Positions 35,250 to 46,302 of a stretch of 64,000 bases of DNA are shown one piece after another (positions within the stretch are counted from its first letter, which is position 1; every line of letters starts with the position of its first letter). The DNA is taken from the NCBI RefSeq assembly GCF_000003815.2, contig NC_049989.1, positions 3,137,691 to 3,201,690 on the forward strand, written 5' to 3'. Under the pieces are notes generated by a model. It was not told the origin of the DNA and ran no database searches. It saw nothing but the letters and a program-made list of their open reading frames with translations. The position numbers were made by a program, and so were the translations under genes. This DNA comes from Branchiostoma floridae. Lineage: Eukaryota > Chordata > Leptocardii > Amphioxiformes > Branchiostomatidae.

Positions 35250-36986
35250 CTATATCATACCTTTCAGTTCTGCAAGTCTGGCATTGACTTTCTCCTCTGC
35301 TCGCTGCTCGAAACATCCATGGTCGGCGAGGAGTTGTAGGATGTCCCCATCAGTGCAGGTCCTCAGCACTTCTTTTTCCATGTCTTTCAGGCTGAGCTGA
35401 GGCAGACCAGTCTGCCCAGGGGCAAACATGTGTTTGTAGGTCTCCCCACCCAGCTGGCTCAGTAAGCTGGAACACTTCCAGTTTACTGGGCAGAGGAAAT
35501 CTGCCTCACAGTCTCCACGGCAGGATGCGTGTCGCTCCTTTACCAGTCTGTCGACTACCTTCCCACAGCTGTCATTAAGACTGTCCTTAATCTTCACCCG
35601 TGCACCTATTGTCAGACTATCTTCATGGAGAATATGGAGAACATATGGTGCTTTGTGGAAGTCCAGTTTTTTCACGTCTTCTGTGTTGATATCCTCCTCC
35701 ATGATAGGATCACCCTTGTTTGGGGCAATCACATCTAGCACTTCCATCACTCCCTTCTCTTTCCTCGCCTGCTTTTTCTTCTTCTTCTTGGTCCGCTGCT
35801 GCTTTTTTTTTCTGGACTGTCTTGTCGTCCGCTCAACTTTGTAGATTCTTTTTACTCTCTTTAGAGCGTCCTCCAACTTTTCTAGTGTAGCTTTGACAGT
35901 TGCCTTCAGGTTACTGATGCAGTCCAGCTGCTCTGTGTTGAAAGCATGCATGGTGGTGCGTCCTTGCTTGACATGGCGCCCCCCTGACTTGAAAAGTGTT
36001 GCGTCGTGGGTCTGCAGCTCCTTTTCTATCTGCAACAGCCTTTCCTGCAGGGCTTTCAGCTTGTCGATGTTGTTCTGTATGGTGGTACTGTCCTTTTCTC
36101 CCTTGATACGGAATGATGTGGACAAAAATCTTCCAGCAGCCGCTGAATTGTCACCCCGGATGAAGTCGATCAGCCGGGAAATCTTTGACACTTCTTCCTT
36201 CACAGAAAACTCTCTGTCGCGTTCCACCAGGAAGTCCCTGCGAAAGGTGACGGGGTTCTGGCTCACAGGGTAGTACGCCTCATGGAATGCCGGCAGGATG
36301 GAGTTGCCGAACTTGGTTTTTCCAGCCTTGGCCAGCTTTACCCAGCCAAAGCTTTCCTTCCTCTTGTCTGAAATCTAGATTGAGATAAATAATATTTTAA
36401 TTGAATGTCCTCTTACCATTTAATAGGTAGATAGGTATTTTACATCATGACAAATAACTCTGTGCAAGTTTGCATTTCTTTGTGGTGAGTATGTATATCA
36501 AAAGCAGGAAGTGAATTGTAAACATTCTCTTTTATAAAAGTCAATGGAAGAATTACGTGACCATTTTGAATAACAATATGATCCCTGAAGGTGCTAAGTA
36601 AAGTGGTCAGCATAAATATAGACATATTCCCAGTTTGTACTATTAAATTTGTAGAAAGCGGTACTCATTGGAAAAGCAATGCAATGAACCATACGTTCTC
36701 TTTTATTATACTATATTTTAAATTCCGAAACAGAATATGTTTAGATAGTCCGTACCTTGTGGAACGCGCTGCTGGTAGAACTAGTAGAAGCAGCTGACGG
36801 CGCATCACTTGTCTCCTGAGGTGCGGTGACTTCTCGGTGTTCCCCAGGGGGACAGCCACAGTACCCACACGAAGTTTTCCCGTCCTCCCTATCATACTCG
36901 GTGCAGTCTGCAGGGCATGTTCTTCGCGTGCACGCACCTCTCCACACTCCGCGTTTGTCTCTCATTCTATTACTGTTGATCTCCAC
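35250..36986 (-). CDS. Second transposon gene: Cys-rich, coiled-coil, Lys-rich protein (451 aa)
   Basis: Two exons, 36986-36756 and 36374-35250, joined in phase 0 (donor CACAAG|GTACGG, acceptor TCTCAATCTAG), giving 451 residues. N-terminal cysteines follow C19-x4-C-x3-C-x11-C-x2-C-x-C-x4-H50, likely a zinc-binding fold, then a Ser/Thr-rich linker. A helical, probably coiled-coil segment follows (about 165-205, LKALQERLLQIEKELQ). A lysine/arginine cluster (QRTKKKKKKQARKEK) could be a nuclear signal or DNA contact. The C-terminal half has more cysteines (CRGDCEADFLCPVNWKC). No known family recognised. An accessory DNA-binding or capture protein is the natural guess from its place in the element. 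Met8 (36965) is an alternative start. Confidence 0.8.
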
Positions 36987-37902
36987 TCAAAAAACTGACG
37001 ATTTGACACTATGAAAACTGATTGCGTATTGAAGAATAGCAGCGGGCAAGCGACACAGAAATCACAACTTCGCGCTAACTGGAGGTCAGGGGTCATGCTT
37101 TCAGACATTCAGCGAATCAGAGCCTTCGATCAAGTCACGTGTACTATTGTGGTGCAAAACATATGGGGACGATTAAATTTGAAGTCAGTGAGACGACGCG
37201 CGCGAATGTGGACGCATAGTGGATGCAGGGCGGAAAGTTGCAACGGTCAGTGTTCTTTTTGCACACCATTGTCTATTCTCTCCCAGCTGCACGGAAACGA
37301 AAATTTTCCTGTCTGATTCTGTTTAGCGAATAGCACACGGTCAGCTACAAATCTAAAAACTCAGGTCACGATTTCAAGTGCTGAGCTTGCCCTGCTTTGT
37401 TTTGGGTGAGTTTATCATTTTCGTACCAGCTGCGGCACATGGCGCCGGATGTTTCTGAAAGCTTTGATTGATAAAAAAAAACATTTCTTTGCTTTTTACA
37501 TTTCAAATGTTTTTATATATGTTTTCAATCTTCTATTTTTTAATAAATAGTAGCTTCCAACGATCTCTTCACTTCCGGTTTTCACCATCTGTTTCACGTC
37601 AGACGAGAGTGCAAATCGGCCGTATCGTAATGTGATTGATTTGGTTTTTATAAAAACCTCTAGTAACGTTGAATATGTAACGTTAATTAAACCAATTTCA
37701 ATGCTTTACCGTAGTTACACTAATAGTAGATCGCTTCAGATCTTAACACGATTTTACAACTTTTAATGTGTTTTTTTTGTTGTTGTTGTTTTCAAATACA
37801 CATGTGAATGCGACATCCGTCACCCGGTATGCATTTGACATGCATGAGCTATACCAGTTGTACGCCGGGCGTTGTTTTTCTACCCCTTGAATGATGCCTG
37901 TC
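36987..37902. other. Transposon right internal non-coding region
   Basis: Between the start of the second gene and the right subterminal repeats. It presumably carries the minus-strand promoter and 5' UTR. I saw no clear TATA box near the start codon and no additional exon on either strand. Confidence 0.5.
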
Positions 37903-37903
37903 G

Positions 37904-37998
37904 GGGGGAGGGCCATGTTAAATTTTTTTGAGGTGGGGGGGAGGGTCACGTTAAATTTTTTTTTGATGGGGGGGAGGGCCATGAAAAATTTTTTTGAT
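37904..37998 (+). repeat. Right subterminal repeats of the transposon
   Basis: Three tandem copies of GGGGGGAGGGYCAYGTTAAA-type units separated by poly-T and TTTGA. Same strand and sequence as the left units at 28262-28325. Confidence 0.88.
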
Positions 37999-38005
37999 CG
38001 GACTT

Positions 38006-38049
38006 CCAACGCACCAGCCCTCCCCCCCCGATAAATATCGTACGGTCCC
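38006..38049 (-). repeat. Right terminal inverted repeat of the transposon
   Basis: Reverse complement begins GGGACCGTACGATATTTATC and matches the left end over 44 bp with two mismatches. It is followed by the TTA duplication at 38050-38052 and then by EGF coding sequence. Confidence 0.93.
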
Positions 38050-38088
38050 TTACACAGCGACCCCTACCGGAACACTGGTTTGGACAAC
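38050..38088 (-). CDS. Receptor exon 31, upstream fragment (broken EGF)
   Basis: Starts after acceptor CACCATTGCAG at 38088 and encodes GCPNQCSGRGRCV. The frame then enters the transposon and meets TGA at 37946-37948 after 34 foreign codons. Together with 28075-28221 it forms a 186-nt exon with phase 1 at both ends. Confidence 0.93.
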   Translation of the reverse strand, partial: VVQTSVPVGVAV

Positions 38089-38290
38089 CTGCAATGGTGA
38101 CAGTGGCCATGGGGTGCAGGATCAGCTTAGGAATGGTAACCGTTTACAAGAAAACATCAAGTTGATATGTGTTTAGGAACTGCCAGTTAGCCTACTGCTG
38201 CAAATACTACAATGGGTATAAGGACAAACAAAATAGTACATGATTCACTTTCAATACCAAAAGTACAGTACAAGAGAGGCAAAGTTCTAC

Positions 38291-40372
38291 CTTTGAAAAC
38301 CTCCTGTTCGGTAAAGGTTGTGTCGTTGGTGATTGACACGTCAAAGATGCATTCATTCAGCAGAGTGCCGGACAATCCGAGAGCGAAGCACATCTCTTCA
38401 GCTTTCTGAAAGATAAACAATAAACAAAACTTGTATGTAGTGTGTTACCCACTGTAATCAATATAGTATATTCTTCTTTACCAATGTAGGCAGGGTATTA
38501 CCACACACAAACTGTCTTAGTGTAAAGGTACTTAATTAATTTATGACCTATGCTAGTACTAAAAAAACAAACACCAATCAGAGACTTACCTCTGCTTGGT
38601 GTTTGCCCCCTGCCAGCGAAAGCTTAAAAACACACTCAGGCAAAAGCCACACCTTCAAGAATGGGGTGTCGAACTATAATGCTCTAAAACCTAAGGTACC
38701 TAAGATTGCTGTGCATCATTGGCATCCCACTAAGCGTCAAAATGCTAAAATAAAAACAATTGCAACAATGGAGTCTTGAGTAATTGAGATAACACACAGA
38801 CCAAGCCAAAAACAATACCCCCGTAGGAGGTGAACCTCCTTTTACGGAACTTACTTCCTTTTCCTCCTGTGTCAGCCCATCTATTCCCACAGAAGGGCGG
38901 TGTGCCGGGTCAGAGTAGGCAGGATCCATGATATCATCAGGATGGAAGTTCGAAGAGTTCCAGGACCAGGACCCCATCAGACCAGAGCCGTGGTGGGTGT
39001 TACTTATACGCCCTGAAAATTAACAAACGACATTCAGAACTGGTAAGTGATAGCGCACGTTGGACGTATGCTTGTGAACACAATGAACGTATACGTATTG
39101 TTGTCAAATAGCATCTCTTCGCATAATGTTCATTAACTAGTTTGCAATTTGAACTTGAAATCTACAGTTTGGCTCCAGGGTATCATTTTCGTCATCACTT
39201 ACAGGTTTCTGCAAATACAGAAGAGTCGTTGTACACTGCACCGTCCGGACCGGTGAAGTCATTGGCATCATCATCATCCATGAGCCCACACAGCCCCTCC
39301 GTGTTGCCCTTGAACGTGGCAGTGGGGCTGAACAGAACGTTAACAAACTGCCGGCCCATCTTCGGTGAGTACCGGACGTCAAATGAAACCGTAGCTCCTG
39401 TTATTTTAGAAAAAGAAGAAGTAAACTCGTTGGCCCTACTGTCAATAATGAAAAATCATATCATTGCATTATATTTCTATAACACCTAGTTGTCAATATT
39501 AAGCCAGATACAAATGTACTTTTTGAGGTTACATAATAACCTCACCTGATGCGAAGGTAATAGACACGATGATAACAGCCCCTGACTCCGTAGCGTTTGC
39601 AGATGGCTGCTGAGCGAGCAGGTGTATCGTCCCGTTGTTCAGAAGATATTTCTCTCCGACAGACAGTTGACGCAGTTCACCGTCGATCCTGAACCACATA
39701 AACATGTGTCTTTAAATAGTTGTATTTTGTTATTTTGTCATGTGCGTTGATACAACATCAAAGAGACATATGAACAATCAAATATCATCAGTACAAAGGA
39801 CTTCTTGCGAGTAAGTAGTTACACTGAAAAGCTTACCTTATATTGGGAACCTCCTTTTCTGTTGCAATCGGTAATGTCATTAGGGTGACGACACTGTGCC
39901 CAGCCTTTACTGCCACTCCACCAATCAGAGAAGCCCTCTCATACGCGTACATTCGTGTCTGTACGCCGAAGTCATTGGACACGCTCTTACAGTCCCAGAA
40001 CTCACCAATACCATGGTAGTCATACGGTATTCCTGACACAACAAAAAACAATCAAGAAACTTTGAAGTTAGGACCTGGCACACTTTTTTTTTAAATAGAT
40101 ATATGTGAGGTGACTCAGTGAATTATCTTATCATACATGATGGAAGGCACTGATTAACATGTACTTTGTAACATACCCAAAGACATTTCTGTATCTATAT
40201 CAGAAAGATCAATGAGGAAAATTATCACCGTCCAGCGTCTGGAGATGAGGGTCCCCTCCAATGGGACGAGGACGGCGTAACTCACAACAGTCGCCGAACC
40301 ACTGAGGCCAACAGACGCAGGATGACTGACAGCTGTCTGTTGATGTGGTGCATCGGCCGTTCCCAGAGCAGC
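38291..40372 (-). CDS. Receptor exons 25-30: von Willebrand factor D domain
   Basis: Exons 40372-40229, 40032-39837, 39688-39546, 39397-39203, 39012-38855 and 38405-38291. The segment opens with a cysteine-rich CSGNGRCTTSTDSCQSSCVC unit, then GGDPHLQTLDG, the standard VWD opening, followed by YDYHGIGEFWDCKS. The later GLCGLMDDDDANDFTGPDG is the conserved VWD calcium/GLCG region. The final exon (MCFALGLSGTLLNECIFDVS) looks like the post-VWD cysteine segment seen in VWD-EGF proteins. Confidence 0.92.
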
Positions 40373-40622
40373 CTATAGATGTTATACAGTACCGTTACCC
40401 ACGGCGACGCGACTATAGGATCCTAGGATACATAACGCGAGGCGCGGCATATGGTTCTTCTCAGTATCTGGATTTACTCTCAGTTAAGTGGTATATCAAC
40501 AAATACGTTATCATGTAACGGTTGTAACCTCACACATGGTAGAAACCCAGCGTGCTGATTTCCCTTTTGTCACAGCTTTGAACAATGCTTCAGAAATATT
40601 GACTGCTAACTAAAAACTGTAC

Positions 40623-41809
40623 CTTGACATGGCCTGCAGTCTGGCTGTCTGCAGTCTGGCCCCATCCTCCCCACCACACATGTAGGCGGGATCCCGCACT
40701 CTGTCTTCTGTGGACACTTACAGACGCAGTCTTGCCACTCGGGTTCTTCGTCATTCTCACAGTCAGGACAACTAAAAAAAGGTTGATAGAGATATAGCAG
40801 AAATGTAGAGATATAGCGGCCATGACATTGGGAATCGTGAACATCTTAATGAACACCATCCTGGCTTCATCTTTAGTTCGTACGTGTCGTCTTCTGTTTG
40901 ATAAACTGAAACATGCATTATCATACATCCTGCCACATTTATCTATCAATGGAAATTCTTGTGTTTTGACATGATATACTGAAGGTAACTTCCTGAACAT
41001 TTATGATCAATCCTATATTACGCTACTCCAGACGAGATGTTACCTCACCTGTCAGAACAGATGCAGCCTTGAGGACCGCGAACCGACTCGTGGCAGTTGT
41101 TACATGTGCACCTACACGGACAGGTGCCATCACTCATTATTACATCCCTGCTACCATCAGCGCAGGTGCAGGAACACTGTAACCAAAGGTGAAATATCTG
41201 TTACTACTGTCATGTACCAAAAATTATTTTACATGGTGAAATAAAAAAAAAACTTGTTTTCAACAGCCAAATAGAAACAAAATTTAAGCTAACATTGAGC
41301 TAATCCACCATATGGTTCGTTATACACAGCTTACGTCACATTTCCCATTGCTGGACAGTCCCGATGTGCTGTTGTCAGGACACAGGCATGGGCAGTGTAG
41401 ATGTCCCTGACTATTGACCGTTTGGAACTCTCCATCGGGGCACACATTACAGTTGCATCCGTCACCAGGAATGTCTGGATGCTGTTATGAAGGAATGATA
41501 CAAACTATGAGTAATTTATCTTTTCCCGAAAGTCTAAAAGATCATGGTTACCACCTAGGACTAATATGTTAATTGATATTCGTTTATTTATCAAAATTGA
41601 CTCATCATTCACATGACATGTACTTATCGGACGAAAATCTTGGTCACTAGTAAGGAAGGTCATTTCATACCATGAAGCTTATGTTCCCGCTTCCACAGTT
41701 ACAAGGACACATGCAGAAATCCTCTATAGTTGGGTGTGGCTTCCCTGTTGCTCCATCGGGGCATGAACACGTGTCCGTACAGATACTTGACGGCTGTGCT
41801 TTACAATCT
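40623..41809 (-). CDS. Receptor exons 21-24: cysteine-rich repeats
   Basis: Exons 41809-41671, 41481-41335, 41176-41049 and 40771-40623, each 128-149 nt. Each encodes a unit with paired C-x-C and a CPDG/CADG-like turn (examples CSCPDGATGKPHP, CNCNVCPDGEFQ, CSCTCADGSRD, CPDCENDEEPEW). These are regular tandem modules of about 45 residues that I cannot place in a named family; EGF-like or TIL-like folds are possible. Confidence 0.82.
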
Positions 41810-42067
41810 CTGAAACATAATAGCAATAATAGATATGCATCAAATTTCTCAGAGCTATACGAAATGGCTAAAGTGTAGGATCGCTTCCCCTCCTTCTACT
41901 AAACCAAAAATGCATGAATTTAAACCTACAGACCTTAGTCTTAGGCATTGCTAGCATCGTCGCTATGAATTCGTTCAACTAGTGTCACATATCAAACATT
42001 GCATTCGAAACTTCAATACACCAATTATAGCCAGGTGGCGTCACCTCAGTAAGATATGATATCTAAC

Positions 42068-44901
42068 CTGTCCGAGTCCATCCACTCCTCACGTCTCCAT
42101 AGCTGATCCTGATAGTAATCATTGTTTCCTGCTATTACGTTGAATGTCCCTTTCAGATAGTCCAACGATGAGGTGACCCCAACGTGCTGAGGTCTATCTG
42201 AATATGGGCACTCGGTTGAACACGATTGGGCTGATACACGCAGGAGAGCTTGTGATTGGATGGATGTGGTGATAGTGTATCCAAAGGCATCCTCTTCACC
42301 CGATACATCTGTGAACAGACATAAAAGATTGAAAAAAACATTTTCTTGCCAAGAAGACTGATTCAAATACTCGTACTGCAGAGAGATAGCAGTTATATTA
42401 TGATTCACAATCATTCACCATACTTTAAGGTGTTAAGGTGACTTTTTAGGTCACTTAAAATACCATACTTAGAAGTCAGTTTACCTAATGGTATTGTCCA
42501 TTCGTCCTCGCCACTTTCTCCAGTTGTGGGAAACTCGACGAAAAATGTTGGTTTCGCTTTTAGCTCCAATATGATGAGATGGCCACGTTCAGTTGCAGTT
42601 CCAGAGAAGGACGATATCATGATATTTGCATTGCCCTGTAGTTGAAAGAGAGCAAGCAACTTTGTAAACTTATCATGAGAGTGTTTGGTAATTATAACAA
42701 TTTTAGAACAAGAGGCCAGTATGAAAGGGCGTTAAAAATTGTAGTCAGACCTTAAAGATTATTAGCTTTACATAAAAATGTTATAATCTAAAGCTAAGTT
42801 GGTATCAACGGGCAACTTTCTGATATTTATATAGGGGATTATACAAGATGTTCGACATAGTGAAATACTCACGGATTCTTCATTCTGGTCAAACGCGAAC
42901 CATTGACCTCCTTCTTGTGGCTGCCAGCTTCCACCACCGTCAATGTCTGGCTTTTCCACGTTGGAGGACATTTGAATGCTGCCTGGACCCTGATGATATG
43001 AATGAATAGAATGAGAGTTACAGCGGACGCAGGTCTGTGATCGTATTGTATACAAAGGAAAGTTATAAACATCTTTCCGAAACACACATGCAATACCAAA
43101 GCAACACGACAAGCGCCTGTCATAGTTATACTGTGTCGACTATTACCATGCAATTTCCCTTTGATCTTACCTACCTCGGCGTAGATTTGATACTCTGTCA
43201 CAATGTCCGCCCATATTTTAGCAGGTATGCACAGTGCTTCGCTAACACACAGAGAGGCGTAGCTAGGAGACAGTTCCGTCCGAAAAGCTCCTCTTCTCCA
43301 TACGCTAAGAGGATGAAACGTACAAATCACTTTAAATACATATCAAATAATGGGAGTGAGAGAGAGTTGGCGCTTTCCTTTGAATTTCTTAAGCAATTAT
43401 ACTTTTGCTTTAAGCAAGGCGTTCTGCTCATACTGTTTTAGTATGATTTGTGATTCTTACTGTTAACTACCATTAAAACGTATCTAAAATTAAAATAGTT
43501 GTCAGTAATTCTCACCTCTCCGAAACGTCCACAGAGCCTTCCAGTCCTACTTTTAGCCGTCCGCCGACGAAAAACGCTTCTGCCTTTTTAAGCGTGGCTG
43601 TTCGAAACTCTGACGTCGAAACTGCAAGCGAAAGCTTGATTCCAGCTGAAAGTTCCCCACTTGTAGATAGTTTGATACTATAACTATCTGTGACGTCCTG
43701 AAAGATAAAGATTTATATTGTACACCGCTTAATGCTACCAAAAATCAAGACAATAGCATATCCAGCTGCAGGGCAAAAAACACAAAAATTGCACTGCAGT
43801 ACCCAGATCACACACCAGTGGACGAAACTTAACATTGGCATTGTCTTTCCAACCCCTATCCACATAACAAAAATCATTACAGTCTATTCAGAGTTTCTAG
43901 AGTTACAGAAATGTATGTCAATCACAAATACCGGAATTTATAGGGTACTGTAAAAGACATCGTACCGAGAATTCATCTTCGAGGACGATGTACAAAGAAT
44001 GGCTGGCTTGAGATAAGTTGACATCCTCACGTCGTCGTCTTCTTGGTGGCATTTTCATGGTAGACCTGCTCAGGATAGGCTCCACTTCCACTAACGCGTA
44101 CTCAGGAGCAGCGGTGATACTCAGAACCTAAACGATTTGCGAACAGCTATTAGCTTTTCAGATTATTATGATGGAAATAATTGATGCTTGGTGTGGCATA
44201 CCAGCCGACATAGCAATCATCTAACATTGCGCATATGGCCCAGGTTCTTATACCGCGAAGGTCGTGGAGTTGTTGAACATCTCGAATCAGCCGCCCCACA
44301 CCTCCAACAAGAACCACCAGCACCCATGGTGGCTACATATGACGTACTCACTTTTGCCAGAAACCTGCCACTCCTCCTTCCTACCACCACGTCGCCAGTC
44401 TCCAGGTCCACTTCCTGTCCTGCCGCGTCTACGATGAGCAGCCCGTGTGCCCCGTCCGGTCCGCCCGAACACGGCAGGGACTCAGGTAGGGTTGCTCCGT
44501 CCGTTGTCTTCAGGTCCTCCCGGAAGCTGAGAAAAATCCATTTGCAAATCACATTTCATAGATGTAGTTTTTTTGTCATAAAGGTGTCAAGGTAAAGCAC
44601 GCTAGCAAGTGATGACTAAGAATGATTTTTAATTAGACATCCCAACTGAAGATTCACTGTGATGTAAAAGTGATTTTCACTTACGTAAAATTTGTAAAGC
44701 AGTCATGCAGCCGGGTCTGTATGAAGACTCCGTAAGGTGTTCTTGTCTGCTGGAAAACCTGCTCCAATATCCCGTTGCTGTGGTTACTGACAATGACGTC
44801 ACCGACTGATAGGTGGTCGGGGATATCTTTCATCAGCAGGTGGTAGCTGCCTTCTCCTTCATTCATAGCCCGGGCGCCAATGCACTTGTAGACAGGGGCA
44901 T
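42068..44901 (-). CDS. Receptor exons 13-20: unassigned extracellular region
   Basis: Exons 44901-44685, 44526-44352, 44127-43966, 43697-43516, 43304-43175, 42989-42873, 42635-42485 and 42308-42068 join with matching phases. The product has few cysteines and beta-rich-looking stretches (LIILELKAKPTFFVEF, SYSIKLSTSGELSAGIKLSL). One exon has a dibasic run (PPRRRRREDVN) that could be a furin-type cleavage site. No domain recognised; possibly a long extracellular beta-sandwich region. Confidence 0.75.
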
Positions 44902-44987
44902 CTGTGAAGTTTGTTCCATAACGATTATGGCAGATTTAAATCACATATATACACACCATATAGATTTCCAAAAGCAATACATTTGTA

Positions 44988-46151
44988 CCGGTGTGACAGC
45001 GTTCTCGCCCCCCCCCCGGGATTTCGCCCCCCCGGGGGGGAAATCCCTAGGGATTTCGCCCCCCCCCCCCCCGGGGCGAAATCACTAGCGATCTCGCCCT
45101 CCCCGGCTAGTGATCCCGCCCCCCTACCTCGCCCCCCTTTAGCGATTTCGCCCCCCCCCCCCAAAAAAACGGGTTTACATGACATTTTAGAAGTTGATTG
45201 GTATAAATCACAAAATGTAGTTTCAGAATGATATAAGTACACGAGTTTGATACATAACTCCATTCATAGTATCAATATTAACGTAATTACATGGTAATAA
45301 GATAGTTGAACTTGTTTCAGACAAGGAGGGTTTGGTCCCTTGTATTCCCATTATTGCATATACCTTAGTCTTGACATAAGATGTATTTCATTGTATTCAC
45401 CTGTCCTCAAGCAACCTATATATCTCCAATATGAAGTCTCTACAATGAAGTGACCACAAAAGAACTATGTAATGTCTTTATTAATTATGCAAATATTAGG
45501 TATTAATTAGAATAACGCACATTTTGGTATATGCACCTGGCCAAGGGATATCTTCACCTCCAACATGACTGTTTTTTCTAGTATTTAGGAACTGATGCAT
45601 TTACCCGTTTTTCTTAAGACAGGTACTTTACCAGTGTTTGTGTAGCATTTAGCAACAGCTATATCAACTTGCGCGTAGATAGTGTTTATAATGAGAAACT
45701 ATTATTCACGTGTGTTTTTGTTAGTGCTTTGGAAATGTTTCCAGCACAAGAAAGAAAACACTGTGACAAATTGAAAACATATAGCTGACGTATTCCGTAC
45801 CATAGACGGTGTTGATTTATACGTTCGCAGTAGCACTGTTTTATGCCACCTCAGCTGCAAAAATTGTCTTTTTTCATTTCAATGTCATGTTTGCACCGAA
45901 CAATATAATATCGACTTTCGAGGTATGACATCTTACGGTACGGTAATAAGGTGCCATATAGGTACCAGATAACACACCATATACGTTACTCCCCAGGTGC
46001 AGTATAGTAAAAGGTAGCGCACCTGTAATATGTAGTAGCCAGCTGCTTTGGGGGGGGGGGGCGAAAACGCTAAAGGGGGGCGAAAACGCTAGTGATCTCG
46101 CCCCCCGGGGGGGCGAGATCGCCGGGGGGGGCGAGATCGCTGTCACACCGG
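44988..46151. mobile_element. GC-homopolymer-rich inverted-repeat element
   Basis: Ends CCGGTGTGACAGCG (44988) and its complement (ending 46151) enclose 1.16 kb. Just inside both ends lie arrays of GGCGAAATC / GATTTCGCC and CTAGCGATCTCGCC units separated by runs of 7-14 C or G. The interior is AT-rich and non-coding. It sits in the intron between receptor exons 12 and 13. Confidence 0.78.
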
Positions 46152-46302
46152 GAACAGATGTAGACTGCATCTCAAGAGATTGCTTGTTTACGCCAATAGC
46201 ACTCTACCAGCTACCTATACAATGTTTTTCTGTATTTTAGAGATGCTAAACATTATGCATACCGGCATCATTCATACACAAACCATTTCTGCTACTACAC
46301 AC

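Larger units (their letters stand above)
28225..38049. mobile_element. 9.8-kb autonomous DNA transposon with two convergent genes
   Basis: Terminal inverted repeats of 44 bp with two mismatches begin GGGACYGTACGATATTTAYC and continue into a G-run and GAGGGCTGGTGCGTTGG. They are flanked by TTA duplications. The cargo is a nine-exon plus-strand gene (28530-34867) and a two-exon minus-strand gene (36986-35250) that converge, both with intact frames and GT-AG introns. Subterminal direct repeats lie inside both ends. TTA/TAA (TWA) duplication and GG-initial ends recall PIF/Harbinger, but neither protein looks like HARBI1 or its Myb partner. I leave the superfamily unassigned. Intact genes and near-identical ends imply a recent insertion. 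Confidence 0.95.

Noticed and set aside
37743-38009. Minus-strand open frame with repeated KKKFNxxLPP units at the transposon's right end
   Set aside because: It is the translation of the subterminal repeat units and has no ATG in good context.
28225-38049. Reading the element as a Harbinger transposon
   Set aside because: The duplication and ends fit, but neither protein shows HARBI1- or Myb-like motifs; left unassigned.
38587-38607. Possible 20-nt micro-exon (GGGGCAAACACCAAGCAGAG) between receptor exons 29 and 30
   Set aside because: It has plausible splice sites, but 20 nt would break the phase that exons 29 and 30 already share.
44925-45263. Pro/Gly-rich ORFs in the C/G homopolymer region
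   Set aside because: Translations of GC-rich repeat units of a non-coding element.
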